Of a stretch of 64,000 bases of DNA, positions 38,175-51,697 are shown piece by piece. Below the pieces are notes generated by a model. That model made no database searches. It was given only the letters and a program-made list of their open reading frames with translations, and was not told the DNA's origin. How positions within the stretch are numbered: the first letter of the stretch is position 1; every line of letters begins with the position of its first letter. A program made the position numbers and the translations under genes. The DNA comes from Fratercula arctica. Its lineage: Eukaryota; Chordata; Aves; Charadriiformes; Alcidae. The stretch lies in NCBI GenBank assembly GCA_947846985.1, contig CANTUZ010000003.1:97052704-97116703 (forward strand), written 5' to 3'.

Positions 38175-38470
38175 ACCTGAAAGGATTCTTGAGAGACAGT
38201 ATAATCCATTTCTTACCTTTAAGCAGGATCAAACGTACCTACACTATTCCTGGCAGATGTTTTTCTAACCTAATCTTAACAATGCACCATGATGCCGCTC
38301 TCAAAACCTCTCTAAGCAACCTGTTTCCATGAATAAGTACCCCTTTAACATTAGAAAGGTTCTGAGGATTTTTTTATGTTTTAGTGTCTCACCCAAACTT
38401 GCCTTGCTGCACTGAAAATACATTTCTTTTTGTCCTGCCCAGAGAGAACAAAACTTAATATTTGGAGGGA
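38175..38470 (-). mobile_element. Ancient CR1 LINE relic (minus orientation)
   Basis: Heavily diverged, but it keeps an ordered series of old-CR1 words on the plus strand: TTAAGCAGGATCAAACGTACC-like wording, ACACTATTCCTGGCAGATG, TTTTTCTAACCTAATCTTAA, CTCTCTAAGCAACCTGTTTCC, TTTAACATTAGAAAGGTTCT, CTTGCCTTGCTGCACT and TTTCTTTTTGTCCTGCCC. These match the reverse complement of the 3' ORF region of old amniote CR1/L3-like elements, read from family knowledge rather than an alignment. The 3' end lies to the left. Weak similarity may extend to about 38600. The divergence means it inserted long before the other copies. Confidence 0.75.
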
Positions 38471-41400
38471 TTGGTTTTCTATTATTCAGAATAAAGAATA
38501 AAAACCTTCCCTCCCTAAGAAGATAAAGGTAGGTACCAAGTTTTCATTCCTTCAGAATTTCTCTTACCCTCCACAAATTCCAAAAGATTAATAATGACTC
38601 ATGATTGATTCAGCCGGTGCTTCCAATATCCTGGCACTGATGTCATGATCCAGATAATTTGTTAAACCGCTTTAAGTGTTCTCCCATCTGCCTTTCCACT
38701 GGTCTAACCTGAGCTTTCATCCACTTATTGCCAGTCTAAATAGCAGTCAGTCAAGTGATAATCTGAGGAATGAATCTGAGAAAGCTTTAAATATTTCTTT
38801 ATTTCACATTTCATCTGTCCACAACTTTCCCTCTTCACTGGGTGGAAGTTTTTTTCTTCCTGCTGTTGTACTTGTATAATGATGTATTTTATATTGCATG
38901 TTCTTGGTTTGCTTATCTTTGTATGTCTTGGGTTTTCAGATATTTTTTCTCTCGTTCCTATTTCATTCTTTACAATTCATCCTTAGTAACTTGACCAGAT
39001 CTCCACATCCACTCTTTTTAGACTTAGAATTTGCTTTTAGCTAACCCTTTTCTTACAGCACTTCCTATTCTCCCTCCTCATTGAAATGATTCATACCTGA
39101 ACATTTAATATAGTTTCTCAGGGAACTGCCAACTGTTCTTAACTCCTTTTTCCATCGCAGACTTGCCTCCTGTGATTAGCAATACCACTGCAGCCATAAA
39201 TCTGAAACCACATGCAGAAACGTAACACAACCTTTGCACATAGCAGGGAATGAATTTCAGAAGTGAGAAATGACTTGCAGAACAAATATGAACTCCTGTG
39301 TATATTAACTGGGAAAAGTCTCCTTTCAAATGGTACGTGAATTTGTCAGGTTTTGAAATGTGTAATGATGGGTTAATGTTACTGCATTGAATCGCAGCAG
39401 TCAATGGTGAAGAAAACAGACTTTCATGAAACTGTTACTACAGTTCAGGAAGCTGTGTGGGGAATTAGAACCAATTTAAAAGTTTAAGACAGTTTTTCTG
39501 AATGGTAAGAGTCAGATTAATAAAAGGTTCTGTTGTTACACTGGATGTCAGGACAACATGCTTTCACTTTAAATAATAAATGCAAATTATGAAATTACTT
39601 AACAGATAACAAAGGTATTTCCAACTTACATTTGTCTTATAAAAGTGGGTGTTCCCATGGGGACAGAAATGAGGCTCACTAACGCCAGCGCAAAGCCTTG
39701 GATTTACCTCTATGGTCTCTAGATCCACCTTTAACGTGTATGATAAGATGATGCGAAGTGAAAAACTTGAAGAAAAACATAATCAAAGCATGACTGAGGA
39801 GCTCTGCAGTCACATAGACTTGCTAACCGAGTAGAGGTACATGGCATCGCTGCTCAGATATAGAGAAATAAATAAAGTCTATTCCATAAGTCAAGTCTGA
39901 GGAAAGAATAAATAGGTGGTAATGTAGAAAGATCTATGGAGCTGTTTATCCTGTTGGTGTTGAGCCAAGTTATGACTATTGGAGAACATATCATTCAAGT
40001 GACTTTTATGCTGCTGTATAATGGACTGATTAAATAGGCTTATAAAACATTAAAGAACGTAGAAAAACTACTATAGATTAACAAAAAAGCTTTGACAAAG
40101 GTTCAGGAAAGGAAAAAAAGATCTGAAAAGATATAGAGAACTCTGCAGGCATTCAATGACTTCTCAAGTCACTGACACTCTCATGACAAGAGACTTACAA
40201 GTCTGTACACATCGGTTGCTCAAAAAATTGAAAATCCAGAAAAGTAAGCTGAAATTTGTCAGGAATCTTCATAAAAGCGCGGAGATTTGCAGGCTGCATG
40301 ATAGGATGTGAATATGCATTTTTCCAAAATTAAATGATAATATCTTTTCTACTTGAAGTGTAAAAGGTGATATTCAGTGCCCATTTTGTCTTCTGGGGAC
40401 CATCACAGTCCCAGACAGCAATGGATTTTGTATTTCATAGCATTACATCTATTTTCAGATAAAGCCAATTAGTCAACTACCCATTCCAGATGAACAAAGA
40501 GTTTAGTGCCATTAACAAATAACTCAATGCAACCCAAAAAGCAGAGTAACAACAAGACAATACTACTTTGAAAGAACAGAAAACACATAGCTTTATCCAA
40601 CAGCATCTTCCATTAAAGTAACTGCCAAAATGTATTTTTCTTCTCTTAAAAGACAACATATTGTGAAGTGCCAAACCAAACCAGACAACCGAGCCACATA
40701 CAGATTTTCCCTTCTGCAAAAACTTTCATAAACTGCTCTCTCTTACCTAAGGAAGCACTAGATTATTCTAAGCTTGAAGAGAACACGATGCTAGAAAAAG
40801 TCAGTGAGAAACAAGTAGGCATTTCTTGGCATTATTGTGATTCACAGATTTTGTCCTTAGGTACTCAGAAATAACTGAATCAATATTAAAGATGTTGAAA
40901 GAGGACTGGGATTTTACACAGGTTCAGGACATAAAGGTAACTTCAAAGGAAAACACCCAAAGAATAATAACAGCTTAAAGGTTTCACCTTTTCTTTTTCC
41001 AATGTTACACAGGTTTTTAGATTTTGAAGAAAAAATCATTTTAAAGCCATTTCTGTGCCATCAGAGGACTGCAGTGTGAGGCTTGAGCCCAACAGCTTCG
41101 GGAAATTCGTACCCCGTGGCAGGATGAAGGCCAAGCTCCTTTTAGTGTCGTAGAGTCTGAACTTACATCGAACGATCGGCACCTTATGAACATATATAAA
41201 ACATCCAGATTTCAACCCAGGCATTGTTTGAGCTTTGCTATAGATAGTTTTGAAACAGAGACATGATCTTTAGGGTACTTAATGCCCTTGGAAGAGCCAG
41301 AGGGAGAATCATTTGGCCCAACAGGTTTAATTAGCACTTGTAAAGAAAAATGAAAGGACTAGAACTGTCTTTTCTTTTTCAAGGCCATTCTTTATTATCC

Positions 41401-44125
41401 TGTCTGTACACACAGAAGTCATGGTCTACTTCTTATCTTTCTTTTAGATCTATTCCTTCTAAACCAGACACATTTGAATTTAGCTGTACAAAATGCCTAT
41501 GTTCAGCCCTCGGTCTGTAAGTGCCAGAGGCAATACCACCAGATGCATGACCCCAGAGCTTAGTCATATATTACTGCAAATATTTACAGTACAAAGAGTT
41601 ATGCTACAGGATCTGGAAAGATGAGATCTTCTGATGGTTTGGTGGTACTTACACAAGCAGATATTTATGATCACATTAGAAAAAAGGTTATACATCCTGT
41701 GGGAATGAGTCAAGAGGAGCTCAAGGTACTCCCAGAGCACAAAAAGCTGCAGGTTACCTCTTCCCAGCTGATATTTGGCAACCGACCACACGCACTTCCA
41801 GTCATTTGCATTGCAAAGTGAACAACAGGCACATAAATCACCTAAAATCTCAGACGTTCACCTGACAATGCTACAAAGAGTAGATGATTAACAGCACTTA
41901 GCTATGACTAAGCCAGAAGCGACGTGAGATTTACTCCATGTTTTACAGTTGATATTTCGATATTTTTTTTTTCATCTGTGCTTTGCTTTTGCATTATACT
42001 TCGTTAATTGCTTCAGGAAATGGTTAGAGTTTACAGGCTGCCTGGAAATTAGGATGTTTTTAGAGAATGTATTGAGGTGCATTGATCTGAATGATATCAA
42101 ATCTATTCTTTCCCGACGGTGCATAGCAAGTGACCTTACCTGATTGCACAAGTCTACTGCTCTTCCATTAATAGTTTACAATTCATGGTTCCAGATTTCA
42201 TCTGTATTAAATATGTTACAAATCTTTAACTTGAGAAGCAGCCAGCCAATATGCAGGACTCTGTGATGTATTGAAACTCCTCTGTTGTTTGAAATCGTGG
42301 TTGGCTCCCAGGAATGGGCTTTGCTCTGGGCAGGCAAGGGCTCTCTGCTGGAATATGCTGTTAGAAAAAGCAGTGACAGGTAGACTTCTTACCTAAAAAA
42401 CAAACAAACCAACAAACACCCAATAACACCTTTATGTAAGTCATCATGAATATAGGAACACAAGCACCCAGCAGTAGCCTTTACTGAACACAAATTATCC
42501 CCCTGTAATAAACAGCCAGATTCCTTAAACAGAAATGGCACTTATTTTATTATAGGGACAAAGTCGATAAAGCAAAAGCACAGCGCTGGGTGCATGACTC
42601 AAGTCAGAGGCACACCAGCTACTACTTCACCCATGTCTTATATACATTCAACATTGCATCAGAGTAATGATTTATGATGATTGATTATCATTAATCCCTT
42701 TTTCTTCTATTTGTGTGTTTTCCTTCTGGCAATTGTTTCTGAGGATAATCTTCAGTTCCCATTTTCCATGCATATCAGCTCCCTTCTCCTATGCGTCTGT
42801 CTCCTTCTGTTAATCATTTGTGGGGTCTCTTGGAGAAGTTCTCTTTTGTTTCTCTCAGATGTTCTTCTTCATAGCTGCTGTTAGTTGTTATCTTTAAGGT
42901 TTCTCATGTTTCCTAATTTACTAAAGGTTAATTATCCTTATCATTCAAGTATTTATAGCCTTGTTATTATTGCGAAAGCCAACAATACCTTCACTATTTT
43001 TCACACCCCTAAATATAGCGCAGGTACTGGACACTCTCAGCACCTAGCTCTGTCTTTTATCACTTAGTGAGTGACATTATATCATGTTCAGATGCTTCAA
43101 AGAGTATATACAACATTTTAACTAAAAATTACATTACTTTTGTTATTTGTTCCTTTCCCAATGGTCTCAAACTCCTCCGCAACCTAGTGCTTGATAGAAC
43201 GCCTCCACGTGCTTTGCAACACGACCTGGAACAGAGACTCCAAACTCAGAACTGTCCTTTAGCACAGCAGTTTTGTCTGAGAAATACATATTTAATGATT
43301 TGGTGGGGTTTCATCTGTCATATCCATCACTATTGTGCCATTATAACTAGCAAGCATTTTCAGAAAATCCGATAAACTAAGCAGCAAAAGTTCTGTTAAT
43401 TATTTGATGCAACCACCATCCAGAGCATGAGGGCGATTTTTGTCCTTGCCATTTCAATCACTGGAAATAGATACGCGTTGAGGTTTTAGCTTCTCTTTTT
43501 GTTTCTGAAGCAGCAAACTGTCAGCCATCATTAACTATGTGCAATGTACCTGAATACAAATGAGAACGGAAATGTCAAGAAAATCTTATCTATAGCATCG
43601 CTACCAGATAGTGCCGTACTGCAATATCCATATGGACAAGAATAACGGGAAGAGTGGCCACCACTTCTTTTCAACAAGGTAAAGTCCATGCAGTTTAAAC
43701 TTAAAAAAATAAATCTTTTTCTAATGAATTTGCAGTGGCAATTGTTGCCAATTTGAAGTTGTAGCCAATTTGTAGTTAATACAGATAAATACAGATTTAT
43801 CTAACTCAGTTCTCCATAGATGAAAAGTGATGAGAGGATAGTCTTTATTAAAGCGGGCATTATGCTGAAGAAAAATGGATAAATGGATTAGGATCGTAAT
43901 TTTCAAAGAAGGGTTTTATGTTTACTTCACAAAACTTGTGCCTGGAAATGTCAATGAGGCTGGAGCGCTTTGTGCACAGGTTTGCGAAGTTTAACTTGGG
44001 ATGGGCAGAACACGGAAAATTAATCCATGCATCGTTTTTTTCTCTTCTTGAGAAATCGTTATGAGAACTTCAGCGTGTGCTGCCAGAAATACAGCCATTG
44101 AGTAGGCAGCTGAAAGCACCCCTTG
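38471..44125. other. Unique non-coding DNA
   Basis: No gene recognised. A 54-codon open stretch on the plus strand (39673-39834) has coding-like wording but no start or splice support. A CAAA-type run lies near 42397-42415. The remainder is AT-rich and featureless to my reading. Confidence 0.5.
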
Positions 44126-44571
44126 AAGGGCAACGAAACTGGTGAGGGGTCTCAAGAACAAGTCTTGTGAGGGGCGGCTGAGGGAGCTGGGCTTGTTTAG
44201 CCTGGAGAAAAGGAGGCTGATGGGAGACCTTATCGCTCTCTACAGCTACCTGAAAGGAGGGTGTAATAAGGTGGGGGTCAGTCCCTTCTCCCAAGTCACA
44301 GGCAATGGGACAAAAGGAAATGACTTCAAGCTACACCAGGGGAGGTTTAGGATGGATATTAGGAAAAAATTATTCACAGGAAGGGTTATCAAACATTGTA
44401 ACAGGCTGCCCAGGGAAGTGGCCGAATCACCATCCCTGGGGGTATTTAAAATATGTGTAGACATGGTGCTTAGGGACATGGCTTAGTGGTGGTTTTGGCA
44501 GAGTTGGGTTGATGGTTGGACTCAAACATCTTAAAGGTCCCTTCCAGCCTAGAGGATTCTATGATTCTATG
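44126..44571 (+). mobile_element. CR1 LINE copy 4, distinct subfamily
   Basis: Plus-strand CR1 3' end. Landmarks: GGGCAACGAAACTGGTGAG, GAACAAGTCTTGTGAGGGGC, TGAGGGAGCTGGGCTTGTTT, AGCCTGGAGAAAAGGAGGCT, GATGGATATTAGGAAAAAAT, ACAGGCTGCCCAGGGAAGTG, CATCCCTGGGGGTATTTAAA, AAAGGTCCCTTCCAGCCTA and the tail GATTCTATGATTCTATG. The wording of the 3' UTR (GACATGGTGCTTAGGGACAT, GGTTGATGGTTGGACT) sets it apart from every other copy in the window. The frame remains open for 115 codons (44142-44486). Strongly 5'-truncated. Confidence 0.95.
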
Positions 44572-47500
44572 CCCCCTGGCAGGCGGAGGAGTGGCTGCCT
44601 GCGGTCCCACAGGGACAGGCAGAGCAGCCCCAAATCCCAGCCTGATGGAGAGGAGATGTAGAGCGTCCTCTCCTGCTTTCCCTCCTCCCTTGTTTCCACT
44701 ACGCTTGCTGTTACTAAAAGTTCATTTTGCTCAAAGATCAGCCTGCAGTTTCTCCATAAGTTGCTCTCCCCACTCTGCAGCCTGTCTGGGGCGGGTTAGA
44801 GTGGGACCAGGGAGGAACAGCTTTGCTGGGCTGCAGCTGGAAGCTGAGCAAAACTGCACCTGAGCCTGCCCCGTGCCCAGCTGAATCGAGCCCGGCCTCA
44901 CTGGGTGAACGGTGTTTACTGCTAAAATCATCTGGGACCCTGAGAAGCCAGCATTTCCCCCAGGCACAGGAGTCTGCTACAAGCATTTCAGTTGTCTAAT
45001 ATCAACTTCTTTCATAAGGAAGTTTCATACGTAAATTTCTCTATCAAAACCACAGGAGTTTTGCTCATCTCGTGGATGCTTTGAGAGCTTGCAGGTAAGC
45101 CTGGACAGGTTTACAAATTCCCATTTTTCAGTTCCAATATCTGCCATTAAATACGATTTTGTATGGGACTTAAACGTTTTGTATTTTTTTAACTGATCCT
45201 TAAATATGCCTGAACATACAGTCTCCCAGCTAAGAAAAACCACGTTTTTTGGTATTTTGCATACCTGATTTCTGATGCTGTGGCACAAACCAGCTGGTTG
45301 CTGCAGGAATTAGGCTCTAACAAAACTTCCTAGTAAGTCTGTGCTGTTCAAAAACCCAAAATAAACCATACACCTATGCAAATTTAATTTCTTTTCTCAC
45401 TAATCTTGCCAAATAATTCCTTTTCTGCAGTGATCCTTGCACACCAGTAAACTTTGTCTGAAGACCAGAGGTCTACTTCATGGCAATAGCGCTGCTTTAT
45501 TGCTTCATTCCCTGTAGGAGTGAAACTAGAGCAATGGAGGCTCATCTTTGCCCATTGGAATAATGGCATTACATTGACATGGACCTGTGACCATGAAAGC
45601 TGGATTCAAGAGGAAACGTGCTGCCCCCTGTGTTTCCTCTTACTGATGGATGCTATTCACAACACAGTTAAAAACATTTAAAACTGATCCCAACTTCTGC
45701 AATTAAATATTATTTCATTCTGCAGAGGAAATGGTCAGACATGCCTGAAAGTTTCATTCATCTTCAAGGTGGGGTCTCAATGGTATGTCTCTAACAAAAC
45801 CTTGTTTCAAAAGCAACTCAACTTTGCAAACCAATTCTGCACAAACAGCATCAAAGGTTTTGTCATGTCTTCATGATTTACACAAGAGTTTTTTGTTTCA
45901 CAAATAAGAAGGTGGGTATTTCTGACTCCAGCTAACGCAGAGCTCCTTCTGTGTTGCTCCTGAGTTATACACAAACTCCATCACTGAAGTTTTCACAGGC
46001 AACATGCTTTCTCTGTGCCTTTGGTGTCCTCCCAGAGGTGTAAGTGTGGGTTCAACTTGGCACCACAAACCAGAACTTACTTAATGGTTCTCTTGTGTTG
46101 GGAAAGTCAGAAGGAAATTCATTTCAGTCCTTTCCAGGTGCATCTGCAGGGCCAAGAGCAAGAAGAAAAAATTTAGGAAACTAATCTGTGATGAGCAGAA
46201 CTAAATCCAAGTCTGTATACACACAGGAAATCAAATTGCTCCATAAGAATGTACCACTTTTATTTATTAGCTCTCCAGAGATAAACTGCCCTTTAAGACG
46301 TGAATTCTGGACATCGCGGGTAAGCAATGAGAGAATGAAATTCCAATTACTCACCTTGGGCACTAAGAGAAAAACCCAGAAAATAAACACACCGCTTCTA
46401 CTGTGCCTAGCAGCCCTACTCATACACAAGGGGCAGAGAGAGTTTGTGATAAAGGGGAACCCTTCAAGGTCATGTCACAGTAATAGGGATGTTTCGTGTT
46501 TTTGTTTTCCTTTATCCTGAGGTTATTCCACCTCCAGTCACCGCGGAAAAGGGCATGTTACTACTTACAAATGAAGAGTAACCTAACACGGTTTTATTAC
46601 CAGCCTCTGGGGAACTGGGAAACAGATAAACAATGACTCAAGAAAAAGATCTCTTCTCTGCTTCATGTAGACAGGTGAGCATATGAACAAGAGGCCAAGG
46701 GGAGTCTCTGGTGGAAAGCAATCAACTCCGAACTTTCATCCAATGCAATGGTCACAAGAGACTTTTGTGGGGGCTGCAGCATGCTGGAGGACAAAGGAAA
46801 AAGGGGACATTACATGGGAGAAAAGTGTACAGGAAAAACTATTTGCCTGTTTGATAGAAATGCGTTGACAGAGAAAAAAAGAAGTTCGATTCCTCAGAGC
46901 ATGAAGTCATAAAGTCATAAAAACTACCAGAGTAAATGTTAAACTGTAAAAAGCGTATCTGATAAGGAAGTTGCATGTTTAACCAGGTTAGAGGTTGCTA
47001 TGCGTCTTTAGCCAACCTTCCGCTCATCTCACATATTGTCACACAGCTTTATGAGCACGCTCACCTGGGGAAAGTATGGGTTTGAGCACTTACAATGACT
47101 CCAAGGATCAGCTGCAGATCATCTGCCACCGCCAAACAGGTCCCCAGGGGTCCCCATCGGCTGGAGAGCGTCTGAAGCCCGGGTCACTCAGCACAGCAGC
47201 TCCGATGACACTGGCATGTGAAGGCCACCCCTTCTCTCCATTGCTCCTGCCCCTCCACCTGTGCAGCACAGCCGCTCATGGAACTGCGCTAGGAAATGGA
47301 CGATCGAAATGATCCGGACTGAAATAACTCTCCCAGAGGAACTACCTGACAGGCCACAAGATTTACTTCGAATTGTCTGTTAAAAACATCCTAAAAACAT
47401 CCTTCTTTTTTTTTTTTTCCCCTCCAACTAGAGCTGCAATGACTGCTTAGGCGTGCCACAATTTGAAAACAAACTTTGTGGATTTTATGCTTTTTATGTG

Positions 47501-49929
47501 TCTTTGCACATTTTTTTCTGGACCTCCTGTGAATTCTGCTATGGCCATTTTGAGCTGAGCCCATACCAGGCAGGACCATAAAGCAGTGTCTGAAGGAATC
47601 AGCTATGAAGAACAAGCTAGAGGAGTATACAAAGTGCTGATCACCCCAAGACTGAAAAAAAATGACTTTATGTGCAAATTAGAAACATTCCTGGAAGTAT
47701 GTTTGCTCTGCAACTCTAAAAGATTAATTCACTTGATGACTTTGAATAAGAACAAGCAGAACTGTTATCATTTTTCAATACAAAAGATACAACTGCATTG
47801 CATTGTCATCCAGTTAGTAACGCTTGCTGAATAATTATAGTTTATTGTACCTCATTTTTTAAATATCCTTTTTCTGGAGAAATAAGGAGCGTGCATGATT
47901 GTAGGCAAGTAACCACGTCTGCTCCAGTGTATTCCATAAAGAAGCATAATTAATAATCACCATTTATTATTTACTAGATTATTTACTGGACAGTAGGAGC
48001 AGAGCTCCTCAGTTTCCTTCCTCAGTGGCAGAGGATGAAGAGAAGAGGAGTGGCAAGTGTTAGAGCGGCATCGCTGAGCGAGATCCCTGTCTGCGTGGCA
48101 TGAGAGAAGCTCCAGCATCGCCCTGGAGGGTCTGCAGTCCAACACCATAACTCTTCTAAAACATTTTTGGTATTTTACCTGGTAATCACACAATGGTTTT
48201 TAGCAATAGGAAGCCGGGAAAGGGACAAGGAAGAGGTTTCTGCCTGGCATGGGACAGAGATGACCCGAGAGCCACCATGCCAGTCCCAGTCAGAAGAGAA
48301 CACCTCCTTCATTGATGGAAATCATTTACAGCTCGTTTGCTTCTTCCCTTCCCTTATAAACAAGATAATAGGCACATCATTGCTGGGACACTCCCAGTCT
48401 TCTTGAAAACTGCTGGCATTTCATAGCTAAAGACAGGAATCACATGATGAAATGGGTCATTAAATAAAGCAGCTGCTTTTATTGTAGCACATTAACTTCT
48501 GTGTTACTCTGGAAAAAATGCTTATGCTTGGGCTGAATGCATGGTCCGTTCCTCCAAACCCAGCCACCGAGCTTAAACCATTTGTCAAGCATTAAGGGAG
48601 TCAGATCCACACTATCAGAGGTCACCGACTGCCTCATACATTCATTTGCTTTACTTTTTTTTTTTTTAAGCATCCAAGACACTTCTTTACAGTAGCCCAC
48701 ACATGGTACCTGGCTACATTTCTTGCAATGTCATATAGTGCTTATGGCATCTGTCAAAATTTGTAGCTATTCCCATGGTAATCTGGGAGGTGATCCTCAA
48801 GGAATAATAGTCCTGCTGAGGGAGCGTGCAGCTTCTTCGGTTTGGGGGCTTTGGGTTTTAGGTTTAAGGTAAACATACTGCACTTGTACCTGTCATCCCA
48901 ACTGATTTTTCCAACACGCATAGAAACACCTTGTGGGATTCACACAGCAGGTGTTGCACACGGGGGTCTGGGAAATGAGACTGGGAAGTTTATTTTCCAG
49001 AAAAGACAGAGAAAGTATAAAGCAGGGAGGAAGAGGGGAACAGCCTGGAAGTCCACCTCACAGCATGCTCAGTGGTAAAATCAGATCCTTTCAGCTTCTA
49101 ATCAGATGGACGCTTGAAGCTTACCTTTTAGTTTCTGCTTGAGGAAACTCCATGTTGATGCTCAGATGAATAGTCTCCCATCTAACATACACTTTCAGTT
49201 TACAGAAATACAACTTTTAACATTTCAACTGCTTGTATCAAATGTCATTTTGATGCCAGAGGAGAGTTGCTCAACATTGTTTCATTGGAAGGGTTTTTTT
49301 CCACAATTGCAATACGATTTTCCTACCAAAGGAAAAAATAATGCAACAAAGGTAGAAAGAGAGTAACTCTGCAAGAAGGGCTGCGCAGTGGAATTCGTCA
49401 GACTAATGCCATTAAAAGGGTGTTGTACTGGGATGTCCTCCCTCTTCTTTGTCAGCTTTTTTTTGGGTGCGCCTCCAGATATTGGCATTGCAATGGGACA
49501 GGCACCCATCGCACCTACTGTCTACAGGAGCAAGTCCCAGATGTGCCCCAGTCCAAGAAGGAGACTTTAAAGATAAAGGTGCAGCAGTTTCATACACCAC
49601 AGCATTGCCCTACAGCCTAGGGTGCCCTCATCAGGTGTTTTCAGGGCCACGTGCACATCTCCTCCTCCCTTGGCACAGCCACTACAAACACAGGTTGGAA
49701 AAGCCACTACCGGCTCAGAACATAACACCCCACAGCATCCTCCTTGCACTGGGGAGGTCTGAGCAGTGAGGGAAAGCTTCCCTTGTGAAAGGGAAGATGC
49801 AAAGAAAAAACGGTCTGCAGAAACCAGCAGTCCGGCTTCTTTTAAGCACCAGTAAGCCAGGAACAGATTTCCTTCCCCATTATAGTAGTTTGGTTTTTTA
49901 CTCTGTCTGACAGATGCATTTCTGGGCCT
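44572..49929. other. Unique non-coding DNA
   Basis: Begins with a mildly GC-rich patch (44580-44960) and is otherwise AT-rich. It holds a T13 run at 47406-47418 and a similar one at 48655-48667. Open frames at 46188-46520 (plus) and 49567-49986 (minus, partly running into CR1) have no splice or family support. Confidence 0.5.
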
Positions 49930-50580
49930 GACCTGGCAATGTGCACTTGCAGCCCAGAAAGACAACCGCATCCCAGGCTGCATCAAAAGAAGCGTGGCCA
50001 GCAGGTCGAGGGAGGTGATTCTGCCCCTCTGCTCCGCTCTGGTGAGACCCCACCTGGAGCACTGTGTCCAGCTCTGGGGTCCTCAGCACAAGAAGGACAT
50101 GGACCTGTTTTTGAGTGGGTCCAGAGGAGGGCCACAAAGATGATCAGAGGGCTGGAGCACCTCTGCTATGAAAACAGGCTGAGAGAGCTGGGGCTGTTCA
50201 GCCTGGAGAAGAGAAGGCTCCAGGGAGACCTTATAGCAGCCTTCCAGTACCTAAAGGGGGCCTAGAGGAAGGATGGGGAGGGACTCTTTATCAGGGAGTG
50301 CTAGCAATAGGACGAGGGGTAAAGGTTTTAAACTGAAAAAGGGTAGATTTAGATTAGGTATTAGGAAGAAATTCTTTACTGTGAGGGTGTTAAGGCACTG
50401 GAACAGGTTGCCCAGAGAAGCTGTGGCTGCCCCATCCCTGGAAGTGTTCAAGGCCAGGCTGGATGGGGCTTTGAGCAGCCTGGTCTAGTGGGAGGTGTCC
50501 CTGCCCATGGCAGGGGGGGTTGGAACTACATGATCTTTAAGATCCTTTCCAAACGTAACCATTCTGTATTTCTATGATTC
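49930..50580 (+). mobile_element. CR1 LINE copy 5, longest copy in the window
   Basis: About 650 bp of the late RT ORF plus the 3' UTR on the plus strand. It shares with copy 3 the blocks AGCCCAGAAAG, CTGCATCAAAAGAAGCGTGG and CAGCAGGTCGAGGGAGGTGA, and with copy 2 the GAAGAAATTCTTTACTGTGA and AACAGGTTGCCCAGAGAAGC blocks. The 3' UTR includes GTCTAGTGGGAGGTGTCCCT, the G-run GGCAGGGGGGTTGGAACTA, and a degenerate ATTCTGTATTTCTATG tail. A small T insertion near 50107 (CCTGTTTTTGAGTGGG against CCTGTTGGAATGGG in copy 3) shifts the reading frame. A TAG follows the CTAAAGGGGGCC block, as in copy 3. Confidence 0.95.
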
Positions 50581-51621
50581 CTCGCCGCAGCACTGCCTCT
50601 CACAACTGTCCGGGCAGTGGGCAGGACAGGATGCCTTGTGTCACCCATGCTGTGAACACATCTCAGCACTTCCCACCAACTGCTACATCATTTGCACTAA
50701 CCTCAGCATAAAACGTACTGTTTAAGGTTGTTTGAGTCATCAAAAGCATGGAGCTGTCTTGCTGCCTCTTTGCGATGCGGGCAAACCAGTCTTGTAGGAT
50801 AGAGGACTAACCAGGGACCGGGCAGGAGGAGGGAAAGGGACTGGTGATGAGATGGCCAGCACAGTAGCTTTGGAGAACTTCCTCTGCTCTCAGTAGAGGG
50901 ACAGAGGATGAGGGAGTCACAGGGGGAGGAAGGAGTGACCAGGGCTGCCTCTCTCACACACAGCCCAGGAGCCGCTGCTGCAACTCTCCAGGGCTCTCCC
51001 AGGGACAGACCTTGTCAACAGCGTCATGGTCCTATCCCTGATTTCCTCGGCACCTGCCTCCTCTGTCTATGCATGAAACTACACTTCTTGACATTATTTG
51101 GCCCCCCTCTTTTGGCTCCAGTGAGTTAATAAATCCCAGGAGATGGGGTAGGGATGGGAGGGGAGGTGGGGCTGCAGTGCTCCTCTGCGCACAGGCTGAG
51201 CAGCGTTGGTTTACACAAGCCTGCTCCTCCTGTGCCACTCCTCAGCTGAGGTTGCAGTAATTAAAAGCTGTGGGTTGATACTGTTTAAACCCCTCTAACA
51301 GAGGGGCAGAGTTCCTGTGCTCATACGCTTCCACAGCAAAGGAAATTATACCTTAACCCTCAAAGTTATACATCTATTTCTCCCCAATATCAAAAACTTT
51401 AGTGATTAAACAGAACCTGAAGCTTACTCCAACAAGAAGATTTACTAACTGCTACTTTGGGCTATTGAAATGCAAATTAAAATCTCTTAGGGCTGCGTTC
51501 TAGCAATTTAATTTTAGGCTGTGCAGAGCGGTGGAGGAATGCCAGGAAACAATCTCCCTCCCCTTGTAGAAAAGCCAGATTAAAATATGGAAGCTGGTCT
51601 GCAGTCGTTTGTGCTGTCATT
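50581..51621. other. Unique non-coding DNA
   Basis: GC rises modestly around 50880-51250. No gene or repeat recognised. Confidence 0.5.
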
Positions 51622-51697
51622 ATCATAGAATCATAGAATGGTTTGGGTTGGAAGGGACCTTAAAGATCATCTAGTTCCATCCCCCCTGCCATTCACC
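51622..51697 (-). mobile_element. CR1 LINE copy 6, 3' tail only
   Basis: About 75 bases of CR1 3' UTR on the minus strand: ATCATAGAATCATAGAATGG (tail octamers read in reverse), GGTTGGAAGGGACCTTAAAG, and ATCTAGTTCCATCCCCCCTG. Homology stops at CTGCCAT, where other copies continue with GGGCAGGGACACC. It is an extreme 5' truncation. Confidence 0.92.
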
